Assembly (NCBI GenBank): GCA_039933315.1
Contig: JBDTOI010000034.1
Location: forward strand, 1 to 29,931
Source: DASXRU01 sp039933315
Lineage (GTDB): Bacteria; Acidobacteriota; Blastocatellia; Pyrinomonadales; Pyrinomonadaceae
Length of the DNA stretch: 29,931 nt
Reading direction: 5' to 3'
Position 1 is the first letter of the stretch; each line of letters begins with the position of its first letter. The notes under the pieces are model-generated. The model saw only the letters and a list, made by a program, of their open reading frames with translations, was not told the DNA's origin and searched no databases. Shown piece after piece: positions 8,020 through 15,060 of the stretch. The translations under genes were made by a program, and so were the position numbers.

Positions 8020-8058
8020 CCAATCTTTCGATTCGATTCGTCTTGGGAAAGACTCGCC

Positions 8059-8114
8059 GAGCTGTTTAGCGGATTATTTTACGTGGCCGCAAGTCGCCTT
8101 AACTCACCACGTTT
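8059..8114 (-). ncRNA. SAM-II (SAM-alpha) riboswitch aptamer controlling metH
   Basis: Read on the minus strand, P1 is ACGTGG (8112-8107) paired with CCACGT (8086-8081). The enclosed loop has GAGTTAAGGCG then CTTGC, matching the family's GAUUUAA...UUGC loop in position and text. After P1 comes an A-rich stretch and then CCGCTAAA, matching the conserved GCUAAA segment. Loop GGCG can pair with downstream CGCT, and flanking UU with AA, giving the H-type pseudoknot of this class. The family binds S-adenosylmethionine and lowers expression of methionine or SAM synthesis genes; here the gene is metH. The aptamer begins about 7 nt after the predicted start of transcription. The alignment was made by eye from the known aptamer. 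Confidence 0.8.
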
Positions 8115-8125
8115 GTCTCGCGCAT

Positions 8126-8154
8126 ATTGAAACATCGCGGGCCCCGAGTGTCAA
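8126..8154 (-). promoter_or_regulatory. Predicted sigma-70 promoter of metH
   Basis: On the minus strand TTGACA (8154-8149, perfect -35) is followed after 17 bp by TTCAAT (8131-8126, four of six -10 positions). The implied start near 8119 places the SAM-II aptamer at the very 5' end of the transcript, which supports both calls. Confidence 0.6.
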
Positions 8155-8251
8155 GACAGCGCTAAAACACGAGGCCTGGCATTGCCCGCGGGCGCCGATC
8201 ACGTTATTTCCCTATTTACCAATTGCTGATTACCCTTTACCATGCTCAGCC

Positions 8252-8746
8252 ATGCGGCGCGCCATCTATCCGGGCTCATTCGACCCCGTGACCAATGGAC
8301 ATCTCGATATCATTGAGCGCGGTTGTAAACTCTTTGACGAGATCATTATTGCCATCCTGGTGAACCCGGAGAAACAACCTTTCTTCACTACGGAGGAACG
8401 GCGGGAGATGCTGCTTGACGTCTTACGGGAAATTGATCGGGGTAGCTGTGAAGTGCGGGTGGATTCCTTTCAAGGACTGCTGGTCAGCTACGCAGTTGCG
8501 CAAAAGGCTGACGCCATCGTGCGCGGCATACGCGCTATCTCGGATTACGAGTACGAATTACAGATGGCCCTAATGAATCGGCGCCTGGAACCCAGTATCG
8601 AGACGGTGTTCATGATGCCCGCCGAAAGCTATTCCTACGTAAGCTCGCGGTTGGTCAAAGAGGTTTTCCTGCTGGGTGGAGCGCTCGAGGGCCTGGTCCC
8701 ATCCCAGGTCGAGACCCGCATGAAGGGGAAAATCGCCCCAGCGTAA
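8252..8746 (+). CDS. coaD: Phosphopantetheine adenylyltransferase
   Basis: A 164-residue protein of normal CoaD length. The nucleotidyltransferase signature is at the N-terminus: GSFDP at residues 8-12 and TNGH at 14-17. The GIRAISDYEYE segment and a C-terminal SYVSSRLVKE (equivalent to the ISSTxxRE-type ATP-binding motif) complete it. It transfers AMP from ATP to 4'-phosphopantetheine to give dephospho-CoA, the fourth step of coenzyme A synthesis in the cytosol. The ATG at 8252 gives the canonical start (MRRAIYPGSF); no clear Shine-Dalgarno is visible. The gene is divergent from metH across a 351-bp region that mostly serves metH. Confidence 0.95.
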   Translation: MRRAIYPGSFDPVTNGHLDIIERGCKLFDEIIIAILVNPEKQPFFTTEERREMLLDVLREIDRGSCEVRVDSFQGLLVSYAVAQKADAIVRGIRAISDYEYELQMALMNRRLEPSIETVFMMPAESYSYVSSRLVKEVFLLGGALEGLVPSQVETRMKGKIAPA

Positions 8747-8778
8747 TCCGCGTGATATGCTCGCGTCGCATGTCAGAA

Positions 8779-8798
8779 CCGCCTGCGGTAGCGGGCGG
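8779..8798. repeat. REP-like GC hairpin after coaD
   Basis: CCGCCTGC and GCGGGCGG form an 8-bp stem (one G-U pair) around a GGTA loop. No U-run follows, so it resembles a REP-type extragenic palindrome more than a terminator, though it may mark the coaD transcript end. Confidence 0.45.
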
Positions 8799-8850
8799 GC
8801 CCTTTAGACTGAGTATCCATAACATCGGTTCAGACGATTAACACGCGCCC

Positions 8851-10056
8851 ATGACCACAGCCGCCAGATCAACCTTCCCTGTTTCGCACAATGTTTCCCG
8901 CATGAAGGCATCCTCGACTCTGGCAGCTATGCAGGCCGCCGAGGAAATGCGCGCGGCCGGTGTCGATGTAGTGGATCTGGGCGCCGGCGAGCCGGACTTT
9001 GACACTCCGGAGAACATCAAGCGGGCCGCCGCTGAAGCGATGCAGGCCGGTAAAACGAAGTACACCCCAACCGCGGGGATCCGCCAGTTAAGGCAGGCCA
9101 TCCTGAGTTTCTACCAGCGTGAGTTCGGGTCAGACTATCAAGCTAATGAAGTGATGGCCACCGCAGGCGGGAAGCAGGGGGTTTTCAATGCGGTAGTTTC
9201 GCTTATTAATCCGGGCGACGATGTGCTGTTAGTCAATCCTTACTGGGTAACTTTTCCCGAGATCGTGACCTTCGCCGGGGGGAATTCTGTTTTGGTGGAC
9301 ATTGAGTCGACACAATTCCTGCTAAGCGCCGATCAGGTTAGGGACGCCATCACGCCTCGGACTAAACTCATTATCCTGAACTCCCCCTGCAACCCGTCCG
9401 GCCGCGTGATTCCACCGGAAGAATTCCGTCGCATCATGGAAGTCCTTAACGAGCGCGGGATATATGCGATCTCGGACGAATGCTACCTGCGTTTTGTTTA
9501 TCCGCCGGCAAAAGTTTTCAGTGCGGCTTCATTGGCACCCGAACTCCGCCAGCGGCTTTGTATCGCCGGGTCTTTTTCCAAAACCTACGCCATGACCGGA
9601 TGGCGTATGGGCTATACCCTGGCAAACGCAGAGTGGACCCGGGCGATGTTGAACGTGCAGGGACACTCGACCAGCAATCCCAATTCAATTGCGCAATGGG
9701 CGGCGACGGAGGCCCTCAACGGCCCGCAGGAGTCGGTGGCCATAATGCTGGGTGAATACACCGCTCGCAGGGCCTGGCTGCTTGAGGCGCTTAACGATAT
9801 CCCAGGGTTAACGTCCGCCCAGCCGGAAGGGGCGTTCTATGCGTTTCCGGACGTGCGCGCTTGTTTGAAAGGAAAACTGCGGACATCGGCTGACTTCGTC
9901 GATGCGCTGCTGCGGGAAGAACAGACCGTGGTAACTGATGGCGCAGCTTTTGGCGCCGAGGGCTTTATACGAATATCCTACGCCACCTCGATCGAGCAGT
10001 TGCAAGAAGGGATCCGGCGAATACGGCGTGTCGCAGAGTGTTACACCGGCGGCTGA
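8851..10056 (+). CDS. Class I PLP aminotransferase, aspartate aminotransferase type
   Basis: A 401-residue fold-type I PLP enzyme of the AspAT Ib subgroup (about 390-400 residues). Visible landmarks are the substrate-recognition segment LGAGEPDFDTP (43-53), YTPTAGIRQLR (71-81), the NPxG motif CNPSG (180-184), the PLP pyridine-binding Asp209 in SDE, and the Schiff-base lysine Lys244 in SFSKTYAMTGWRMG. A C-terminal FIRISYATS carries the carboxylate-binding Arg. It should move amino groups between aspartate or a similar amino acid and 2-oxoglutarate; in this subgroup prephenate or other keto acids are possible, so the exact substrate is open. The gene stands 104 bp downstream of coaD and ends before a bidirectional terminator. 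Confidence 0.9.
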   Translation: MTTAARSTFPVSHNVSRMKASSTLAAMQAAEEMRAAGVDVVDLGAGEPDFDTPENIKRAAAEAMQAGKTKYTPTAGIRQLRQAILSFYQREFGSDYQANEVMATAGGKQGVFNAVVSLINPGDDVLLVNPYWVTFPEIVTFAGGNSVLVDIESTQFLLSADQVRDAITPRTKLIILNSPCNPSGRVIPPEEFRRIMEVLNERGIYAISDECYLRFVYPPAKVFSAASLAPELRQRLCIAGSFSKTYAMTGWRMGYTLANAEWTRAMLNVQGHSTSNPNSIAQWAATEALNGPQESVAIMLGEYTARRAWLLEALNDIPGLTSAQPEGAFYAFPDVRACLKGKLRTSADFVDALLREEQTVVTDGAAFGAEGFIRISYATSIEQLQEGIRRIRRVAECYTGG

Positions 10057-10098
10057 CTTTCGCCCGGCGCTAACTCTCAGAAACCGTGCCCCAATACA

Positions 10099-10135
10099 AA
10101 AGCGGCGTTGAGTTCAGTGAACTCGACGCCGCTTT
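10099..10135. terminator. Bidirectional intrinsic terminator
   Basis: A 17-bp stem (10099-10115 with 10119-10135, one G-T wobble) with an AGT loop and A/T ends on both sides separates the plus-strand aminotransferase from the minus-strand tonB-like gene. Both flanks provide a short U-tract, so it should serve both transcripts. Confidence 0.85.
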
Positions 10136-10155
10136 ATCTTTATCCTGCAATCGTC

Positions 10156-11628
10156 TTAGTAAATCGTAAACGTGTACTCCAACTGGGCGTACATAGAAAC
10201 GTTGCGGCCATCTTTAACAGCGGGAATGAACTTAATGTTGTGTGCGGCCGCGATTGCCTTTTCCGTCAAACCATTAGGCAGACCGCTGACGGCCCGTATG
10301 TTGGTCACCTGGCCACTCGAGCTAAACACAACCTTGAGCACGACTGTTCCCGTCACCTGGTTCTTGCGAGCTTCCTCGGTATAAGGAGGTTCCGGCTTGG
10401 AAAGGATACGCGCTTTCGTCGAAACCTCGCTGGTGCGGAATATCTTGTTGTAGTCAACGCCGCCGCCACCGCCGCCGGGGCCGCCGCCGCCTTCGTTTCG
10501 GTCGCCGCCGCCGGTATTGCCGCCGCGACCGGGGCCATAACCTCCGCCCTCGCCTGGTCCGACACCGCCGCCAGTTCCTGTCCCAATCCCATTTCCTTTG
10601 CCGGAGCCGGATGAGGGATCAGTTGACTTCGAATTGGGCATGCCATAAGCGATAGGTCGAGTGTCCGGAGGAAACAAAACCGGATCAGCATCGAGGGTCG
10701 CCGGCATTGGCAGCGCCGGATTCTTAATCTTTGGCGGATCCGGATCGGGAGCTACTACCTGGGGAATTTTCAAATCAGCTTGAGGCAATTTGCCTGCGGA
10801 AGCCGGCTTCTCTTCTTCGCGGCCGCCGCCACCGCCACCGCCCGCTTTCTCTTTTTCTTTCTTGCTACCGCCGCCGCTGCCCTTGGCCATGCCAGCGGTG
10901 CCTTCATCGGGCGTGGGCTGCTCGTTGGGAATCTCAATCATCTGCGTGACTTCTAATTGGTTTTGTTCGGCCGCCCGCGCAAGTGCAGCCTTCGCTTGCA
11001 GGCGATCGACAAAGATGATCCCCAGCATCACCGTCACGACAAAAAACAGCGCCATGAGTACATAGGCGCCGTACGATGCCAGCACGATGGCGATCGCATG
11101 GCTATATGCCGACGCGGACCGTTTTGAGAACCCCACCGGGTCGCGCTTGAATTCGGGCCAGGTTAAGGCTGACTCCTGTTTCACCCGCCCAAGTTCACTG
11201 GCCAGACGACTCACCAGACCCGCATCCTCGATGATTGTCAGATGGTATTCGTGGCTGTAGGTCGGAATAGCAGAAGCGGAGTGGGCGTCTTTAACCGGCG
11301 TCGAAGCTGGCGCATTAATCGCAGCAGCCTGGACGGTTTCGACGGGCGCAGTGGGAACCGCCACCAGCGGCGTCCCATCAACAGGACAGAAACTGAATTT
11401 ATCAGCAAATTCTTCCTGACATGTTGCACAGAATTTCATCATTACTACCTCGCTACCGCTATGGGAATGAAGAGCTGGATTCGATTGTGCGACTGCATCG
11501 CCGGCGACGTTAAGGTAAGCCGCAGTCACTCGCATATCGAGCGCAGCTGATGGATCTGGCGTTTTCCAGCTTTCAAGCAACGCCTTCAGATCCGGGTCCT
11601 CTGTCAACTGAGCCTCGTTCTCACTCAT
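10156..11628 (-). CDS. TonB C-terminal domain protein with zinc-ribbon-like N-terminus, partner of an ECF sigma factor
   Basis: A 490-residue single-pass membrane protein. Residues 10-40 form a short helical segment (LLESWKTPDPSAALD). A C-x2-C...CPxDG knuckle follows (Cys67, Cys70, Cys81), like the zinc-ribbon seen in many acidobacterial membrane proteins. The transmembrane helix is at about 179-206. A Pro/Gly-rich periplasmic linker (about 230-395) has long Gly runs, and the TonB C-terminal domain is at about 400-490 (PEPPYTEEARKNQVTGTVVLKV, then a beta-rich end). Its ATG overlaps the sigma gene stop by 4 bp (ATGA), implying coupled translation. The cytosolic part may bind the sigma factor, making this an anti-sigma-like receptor; classic TonB energy transfer is less sure because no ExbB/ExbD genes are nearby. 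Confidence 0.82.
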   Translation of the reverse strand: MSENEAQLTEDPDLKALLESWKTPDPSAALDMRVTAAYLNVAGDAVAQSNPALHSHSGSEVVMMKFCATCQEEFADKFSFCPVDGTPLVAVPTAPVETVQAAAINAPASTPVKDAHSASAIPTYSHEYHLTIIEDAGLVSRLASELGRVKQESALTWPEFKRDPVGFSKRSASAYSHAIAIVLASYGAYVLMALFFVVTVMLGIIFVDRLQAKAALARAAEQNQLEVTQMIEIPNEQPTPDEGTAGMAKGSGGGSKKEKEKAGGGGGGGREEEKPASAGKLPQADLKIPQVVAPDPDPPKIKNPALPMPATLDADPVLFPPDTRPIAYGMPNSKSTDPSSGSGKGNGIGTGTGGGVGPGEGGGYGPGRGGNTGGGDRNEGGGGPGGGGGGVDYNKIFRTSEVSTKARILSKPEPPYTEEARKNQVTGTVVLKVVFSSSGQVTNIRAVSGLPNGLTEKAIAAAHNIKFIPAVKDGRNVSMYAQLEYTFTIY

Positions 11629-12218
11629 TTCAGGCCCTCTCCAACTGTAACAATTTCCCTGCCAATATTGAAATACTGGGCGAGCCCTTGTCGCAGCCCC
11701 GCGCGCGCCCGGAAGAGCCGTCCTTTTACCGTTCCCACGTCCGCATCCACAATGGCTGCGACTTCCGCGAGCGACAGTTCTTCGTATTCAAAGAGTATCA
11801 GCGCTTCCCTTTGCAACGGCGGCAAGTTGGCTACCGCTCGCTGCACTTCCCTCGACAACTCCCTATCAAGCACCTGTCGCACTGGTTGCTGCTGGTCCGC
11901 TACCGGCGGCCCTTCTCCCAGCTCCGATAGAGGACTTTCTCGCCGGGAGTTATGGAAGTTTTTCAGCGACAGGTTCCGCGCTATTGCATACAAATACGTG
12001 CGAAAGGAAGCTCGCTCCGGATTGAAACGTTCCGGTTGTTTGATCAAAGTCAAAAAGCAATCGTGCGTTACATCCTCAGCCGCTGCCGCTGATCCAACCA
12101 GGCGGTAAGCGAATCGAAAGATCAAATCGCGATACCGCAAGTAGAGAACCTGAAAAGCCGCTTCGTCACCGGATGATGCTCTCTCGAGCAGCCGCTCGTC
12201 TGTGTCTCTATCAGGCAA
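11625..12218 (-). CDS. ECF-type RNA polymerase sigma factor
   Basis: A 197-residue two-domain sigma factor. Sigma region 2 spans about 17-90, with the -10 recognition and core-binding helices around AEDVTHDCFLTLIK (47-60). A variable linker covers 91-125. Region 4 with its helix-turn-helix is at about 130-175 (LPPLQREAL, then LSLAEVAAIV and VGTVKGRLFRAR). This is a normal ECF sigma. The start is a TTG codon at 12216-12218: an in-frame TGA lies immediately upstream and no other start codon is positioned to keep region 2 intact. It overlaps the TonB-like gene by 4 bp, which suggests the membrane protein regulates it. An upstream TATAAT (12336-12341) is the likely -10 element. Confidence 0.9.
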   Translation of the reverse strand: MPDRDTDERLLERASSGDEAAFQVLYLRYRDLIFRFAYRLVGSAAAAEDVTHDCFLTLIKQPERFNPERASFRTYLYAIARNLSLKNFHNSRRESPLSELGEGPPVADQQQPVRQVLDRELSREVQRAVANLPPLQREALILFEYEELSLAEVAAIVDADVGTVKGRLFRARAGLRQGLAQYFNIGREIVTVGEGLK

Positions 12219-12335
12219 TCAAAGCACTCGATCCTGTAGGGCTGCTCCCTACTGCTTATTACTGCCAGCTGCCAAAAAGATACGCTCGCACCACGATATT
12301 TGTTGCTACCCGGAGGCCGGCTGCCTTGCCGCGGT

Positions 12336-12364
12336 ATTATACAATCTTCCTTTGGCGTTCTTTA
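12336..12364 (-). promoter_or_regulatory. Predicted promoter of the sigma/TonB operon
   Basis: On the minus strand a perfect TATAAT (12341-12336) is preceded after 17 bp by TAAAGA (12364-12359), a weak -35. The implied leader is about 110 nt. No ECF-type self-recognition motif could be assigned by eye. Confidence 0.45.
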
Positions 12365-12434
12365 CGGCGAAAGTGGGCCCACCTTAGACCCTGGGCCGTT
12401 TGACTAAGCTTGGATGCACCATTCGGCTAAACGG

Positions 12435-12463
12435 TTGACGCTCCTTTAAGCGGCATCTAAACT
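12435..12463 (+). promoter_or_regulatory. Predicted sigma-70 promoter of the M16-like gene
   Basis: TTGACG (12435-12440), a 17-bp spacer and TAAACT (12458-12463) give five of six and four of six consensus matches. The implied transcript has a leader of about 110 nt that contains a short ORF (12494-12556) and a terminator-like hairpin. Confidence 0.55.
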
Positions 12464-12540
12464 GTTTTTTGCCGCATCACAAGCGCGCTCTTCATGGAGA
12501 TGGAAACTCTTAATGCCGCGGGATTGCCACGGGCTTCCCC

Positions 12541-12561
12541 CAGGGAATCTCCCTGATTTTT
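12541..12561 (+). terminator. Terminator-like hairpin in the leader of the M16-like gene
   Basis: CAGGGA-ATC-TCCCTG followed by ATTTTT has the form of a small intrinsic terminator. It lies 22 bp before the likely ATG (12584), downstream of the predicted promoter. A 20-codon frame (ATG 12494 to TGA 12554) ends on this hairpin, as in transcription attenuation, although it has no clear Shine-Dalgarno. Confidence 0.4.
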
Positions 12562-12583
12562 GTCGTACTTTCGCAAAAACCCT

Positions 12584-13987
12584 ATGAATAAACTGCTTTC
12601 GCGTTCAGGCACGGCACGAACGGTAGCCTTCCTGGCGGCCCTCGCCACCCTCTTTGCGGCGAACTCAATCAAGGCCCAGACGCCTTCCCTGCAGGAGCCA
12701 AGCCGGCAGCAGCTTTTGAACGGGCTCCAGATTCTGTTCTGGCAAAGGCCTGGCGATGAGAACGTTTTGTTGAAGATGCGCATTAAAAGCGGGGCGGCAT
12801 TTGACGTGGCGGGCAAGGCCGGCATGATGGCGCTGCTGGGAGACGCCCTTTTTCCTGACTTTGAAACACGGCAGTACTTCACCGACGAACTGGGGGGCCG
12901 CCTGGAAGTTACAACCGACTATGACGGGTTGACCATCACCATGTCCGGCCGGGCCGGTGGTTTCGAGCGCATGGTGGAGTTGATGCGCAATGCCCTCGTT
13001 AGTACGCCCTTATCTCCGGAGAACATAGCTAAGTTGCGCGAGGCGCGAATCAAGGTGCTGCATGAGACGAGTATATCTCCTTCAATGGTCGCTGACCGTG
13101 CCATCGCCGCGCGATTGTTCGGGGAGTTTCCTTACGGCCGTCCACCCGCCGGGTCCGTCGAAACACTGGGCCGGGTCGATCGCAGCGATCTACTTCTGGC
13201 GCGGGAGCGATTTCTGAATTCAGATAACGCCGTGCTCGCCGTCGTGGGTGGCCTGGACGAGCGCCGCTTAATGCGAACGGTGCGCCAGCTCCTGGGAAAC
13301 TGGCGCAAGGGTGATCGCACCATCCCTGCGACCTTCCGCCAACCGGAGATGCCCGATGGGCGTCCCCTGATTGTGAACCAACCTGGTATTGCGGACGCTG
13401 AAATTCGCTTTGCGGCTCGTGGACTGGCAAGGGCCGATCGCGACTACCTGGCCGCTACGTTACTGTCGCTGATAGTCCGCGATCGCTGGCAGGCTGCCAT
13501 GACCCAACTTTCGCGTGCGCCCGTTTTCGCGCGTCACGAAGCTCATCAATTGCCCGGGATATTCGTCATGGGGACGTCAACAAAGAATGCCAATGCCGCC
13601 AGGGCCATTACTGCCGGCCAGCAAGTCATCCGATCTCTGGTGGCCAGTCAACCTTCGGCAGCCGAAATTGAAAGGGCCCGCAACGAAGTCAACACAGAAC
13701 TGAGCAAGCGATTGTCACAGCCTGGTTCTGCGGCAGATATGTGGCTGGACGCAGAAAGCTTGAAACTTAAATCCCTGGCACAAGAATCCAATTCCTTGCG
13801 CGTTGTGACGGCCAACGATGTTCACAACGCGGCGGTTCGTCTCTTTAAAGACAATCAAATCGCCACAGTCATAATCGGCAGCTATGATGAACTCAAGCCC
13901 GGACTGGGGCCTTTAGACAAAGTCGAACTGCTGGGCGACCCTTCGGCGAGCAAATCCACTCCGCCGGTTCCCGCCACCAGGCCCTGA
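12584..13987 (+). CDS. Exported M16-fold peptidase homologue lacking the zinc site
   Basis: Starting at ATG 12584 the product has 467 residues with a clear signal peptide (basic MNKLLSRSG, hydrophobic 13-26, cleavage near AQT at 31-33), so it is probably periplasmic. The body is an M16 (pitrilysin/insulinase-like) two-repeat fold, with a GVETLGRVDRSDLL-type stretch and a conserved YGRPPAGSVE segment. The inverted zinc motif HxxEH is missing: where it should lie (after GKAG) the residues are Ala83-Leu-Leu-Gly86-Asp87, so both His and the Glu are replaced. It is therefore likely a non-catalytic M16 subunit, as in the processing peptidase alpha or PqqG type. No catalytic partner is in the window. 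An upstream TTG at 12560 would add 8 residues and is less likely. A C-terminal Pro/Ser-rich tail ends the protein. Confidence 0.82.
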   Translation: MNKLLSRSGTARTVAFLAALATLFAANSIKAQTPSLQEPSRQQLLNGLQILFWQRPGDENVLLKMRIKSGAAFDVAGKAGMMALLGDALFPDFETRQYFTDELGGRLEVTTDYDGLTITMSGRAGGFERMVELMRNALVSTPLSPENIAKLREARIKVLHETSISPSMVADRAIAARLFGEFPYGRPPAGSVETLGRVDRSDLLLARERFLNSDNAVLAVVGGLDERRLMRTVRQLLGNWRKGDRTIPATFRQPEMPDGRPLIVNQPGIADAEIRFAARGLARADRDYLAATLLSLIVRDRWQAAMTQLSRAPVFARHEAHQLPGIFVMGTSTKNANAARAITAGQQVIRSLVASQPSAAEIERARNEVNTELSKRLSQPGSAADMWLDAESLKLKSLAQESNSLRVVTANDVHNAAVRLFKDNQIATVIIGSYDELKPGLGPLDKVELLGDPSASKSTPPVPATRP

Positions 13988-14034
13988 CAATTGCAAATTC
14001 TTTGCAAGCCACCTGCAACCAAACTTAACTTCGA

Positions 14035-14772
14035 ATGGGCTTAACTGAGTCCGATCAGAAAACCGTAGAACCCGCGGATCATTCCGCGCGCGTGCGCCAG
14101 ATGTTTGCGCGCATTGCTGGTCATTACGATCTTTTGAACCACCTCCTATCAGCGAACACTGATAGGCGCTGGCGGCGTACCGTAGCCTCCACATTGGGCC
14201 AAAAGATTTCGCCGGGCGCTACCGTCCTTGACGTCGCTTGCGGCACAGGTGATCTGAGTATTCAGTTGTTTGAAGATGTACGCGCAAAGGTAATTGGCGT
14301 GGACTTCTGTCGGCCAATGCTTGAAATCGCTGGACGCAAGACTGGCCGGATTCCCTTTGTGGAAGCTGATGCCCTCGACCTTCCCTTTGCCGAGGGCGCG
14401 TTCGATGCCGTCACGATCGCGTTCGGTCTGCGAAATCTGGCCAACACCAGTCAGGGGTTGAATGAGCTACGGCGGGTGCTTAAGCCAGGCGGTTGGCTGG
14501 CAGTGCTGGAGTTTTCCAGACCACAGGCGAAAGGCTTTCGCTGGTTGTTTGAATTTTATTTCACGCGCTTATTGCCGCGCATAGGAGGCTTGGTTAGTGG
14601 TTCGCAGGGCGCGTACCAGTATCTGCCGGATTCAGTTTCGCGATTTCCGGACCAGGTGGGACTCGCGACGTTAATGCGTGAGGCTGGCTATGACGAAGTT
14701 GATTGGGAGAACCTGACGGGCGGAGTTGCCGCGCTTCACCTGGCGAAGAGACCATCAAGGGGGCATGAATGA
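14035..14772 (+). CDS. ubiE: Demethylmenaquinone / 2-polyprenyl-benzoquinol methyltransferase
   Basis: A 245-residue class I SAM methyltransferase of UbiE/MenG type. Signatures are the N-terminal YDLLNHLLS (31-39), the SAM motif I VLDVACGTGDL (64-74), the GVDFCRPML acidic-loop region (88-96), AFGLRNL after motif II, and the C-terminal GAYQYLPDSVSRFP and NLTGGVAALH segments that are specific to the family. It adds the ring methyl group in menaquinone (and ubiquinone, where made) synthesis. Given the likely phylum, demethylmenaquinone is the expected substrate. It follows the M16-like gene by 47 bp on the same strand. No other quinone genes are nearby. Confidence 0.93.
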   Translation: MGLTESDQKTVEPADHSARVRQMFARIAGHYDLLNHLLSANTDRRWRRTVASTLGQKISPGATVLDVACGTGDLSIQLFEDVRAKVIGVDFCRPMLEIAGRKTGRIPFVEADALDLPFAEGAFDAVTIAFGLRNLANTSQGLNELRRVLKPGGWLAVLEFSRPQAKGFRWLFEFYFTRLLPRIGGLVSGSQGAYQYLPDSVSRFPDQVGLATLMREAGYDEVDWENLTGGVAALHLAKRPSRGHE

Positions 14773-14811
14773 GTTTGGTTGCAGCGAAAACGATTTGTTG
14801 AAGATGCAACC

Positions 14812-14912
14812 ATAAAGGCGTAGTCCGAGGGATTCGCTTCCACGGCGCGAGTGAGGTTGTCGGGGCCGCACTCAAGATCGACGGAAGCAGGGTTCGTCGG
14901 GCTACGTCTTTA
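14812..14912. repeat. 101-bp MITE-like foldback element
   Basis: The ends ATAAAGGCGTAGTCCGA (14812 on) and the reverse-complement partner ending at 14912 pair over 14 bp as RNA with two G-U pairs. Inner arms GCTTCC/GGAAGC and GAGTG/CACTC extend the fold into one long hairpin. TA dinucleotides flank both termini, as in IS630/Tc1-type targets. No ORF is inside. It lies between ubiE and the permease gene; it could be a miniature transposable element or a structured RNA. Confidence 0.55.
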
Positions 14913-15060
14913 TTTGTGCGCATTGGTCCGGACTCGGGGTGCAATAGTTCATCCGCTTCTCGTCCAGTCAGCACTTCGCTTGCTCCTGAAACTCTGGCTG
15001 CAAAACAAGCCGATCTGCTATTATCCCGCCCGTTTGCTGAAATCTCGTTCGCGCTCCTTT

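Noticed and set aside
10441..10600. Dense GCC/GGC repeats considered as a microsatellite or non-coding repeat
   Set aside because: They are in frame and encode the Gly-rich linker of the TonB-domain protein.
14851..15060. 70-residue N-terminal extension of the DppB-type permease
   Set aside because: The extension reads through the foldback element, lacks membrane character, and the internal ATG at 15061 gives the usual first helix.
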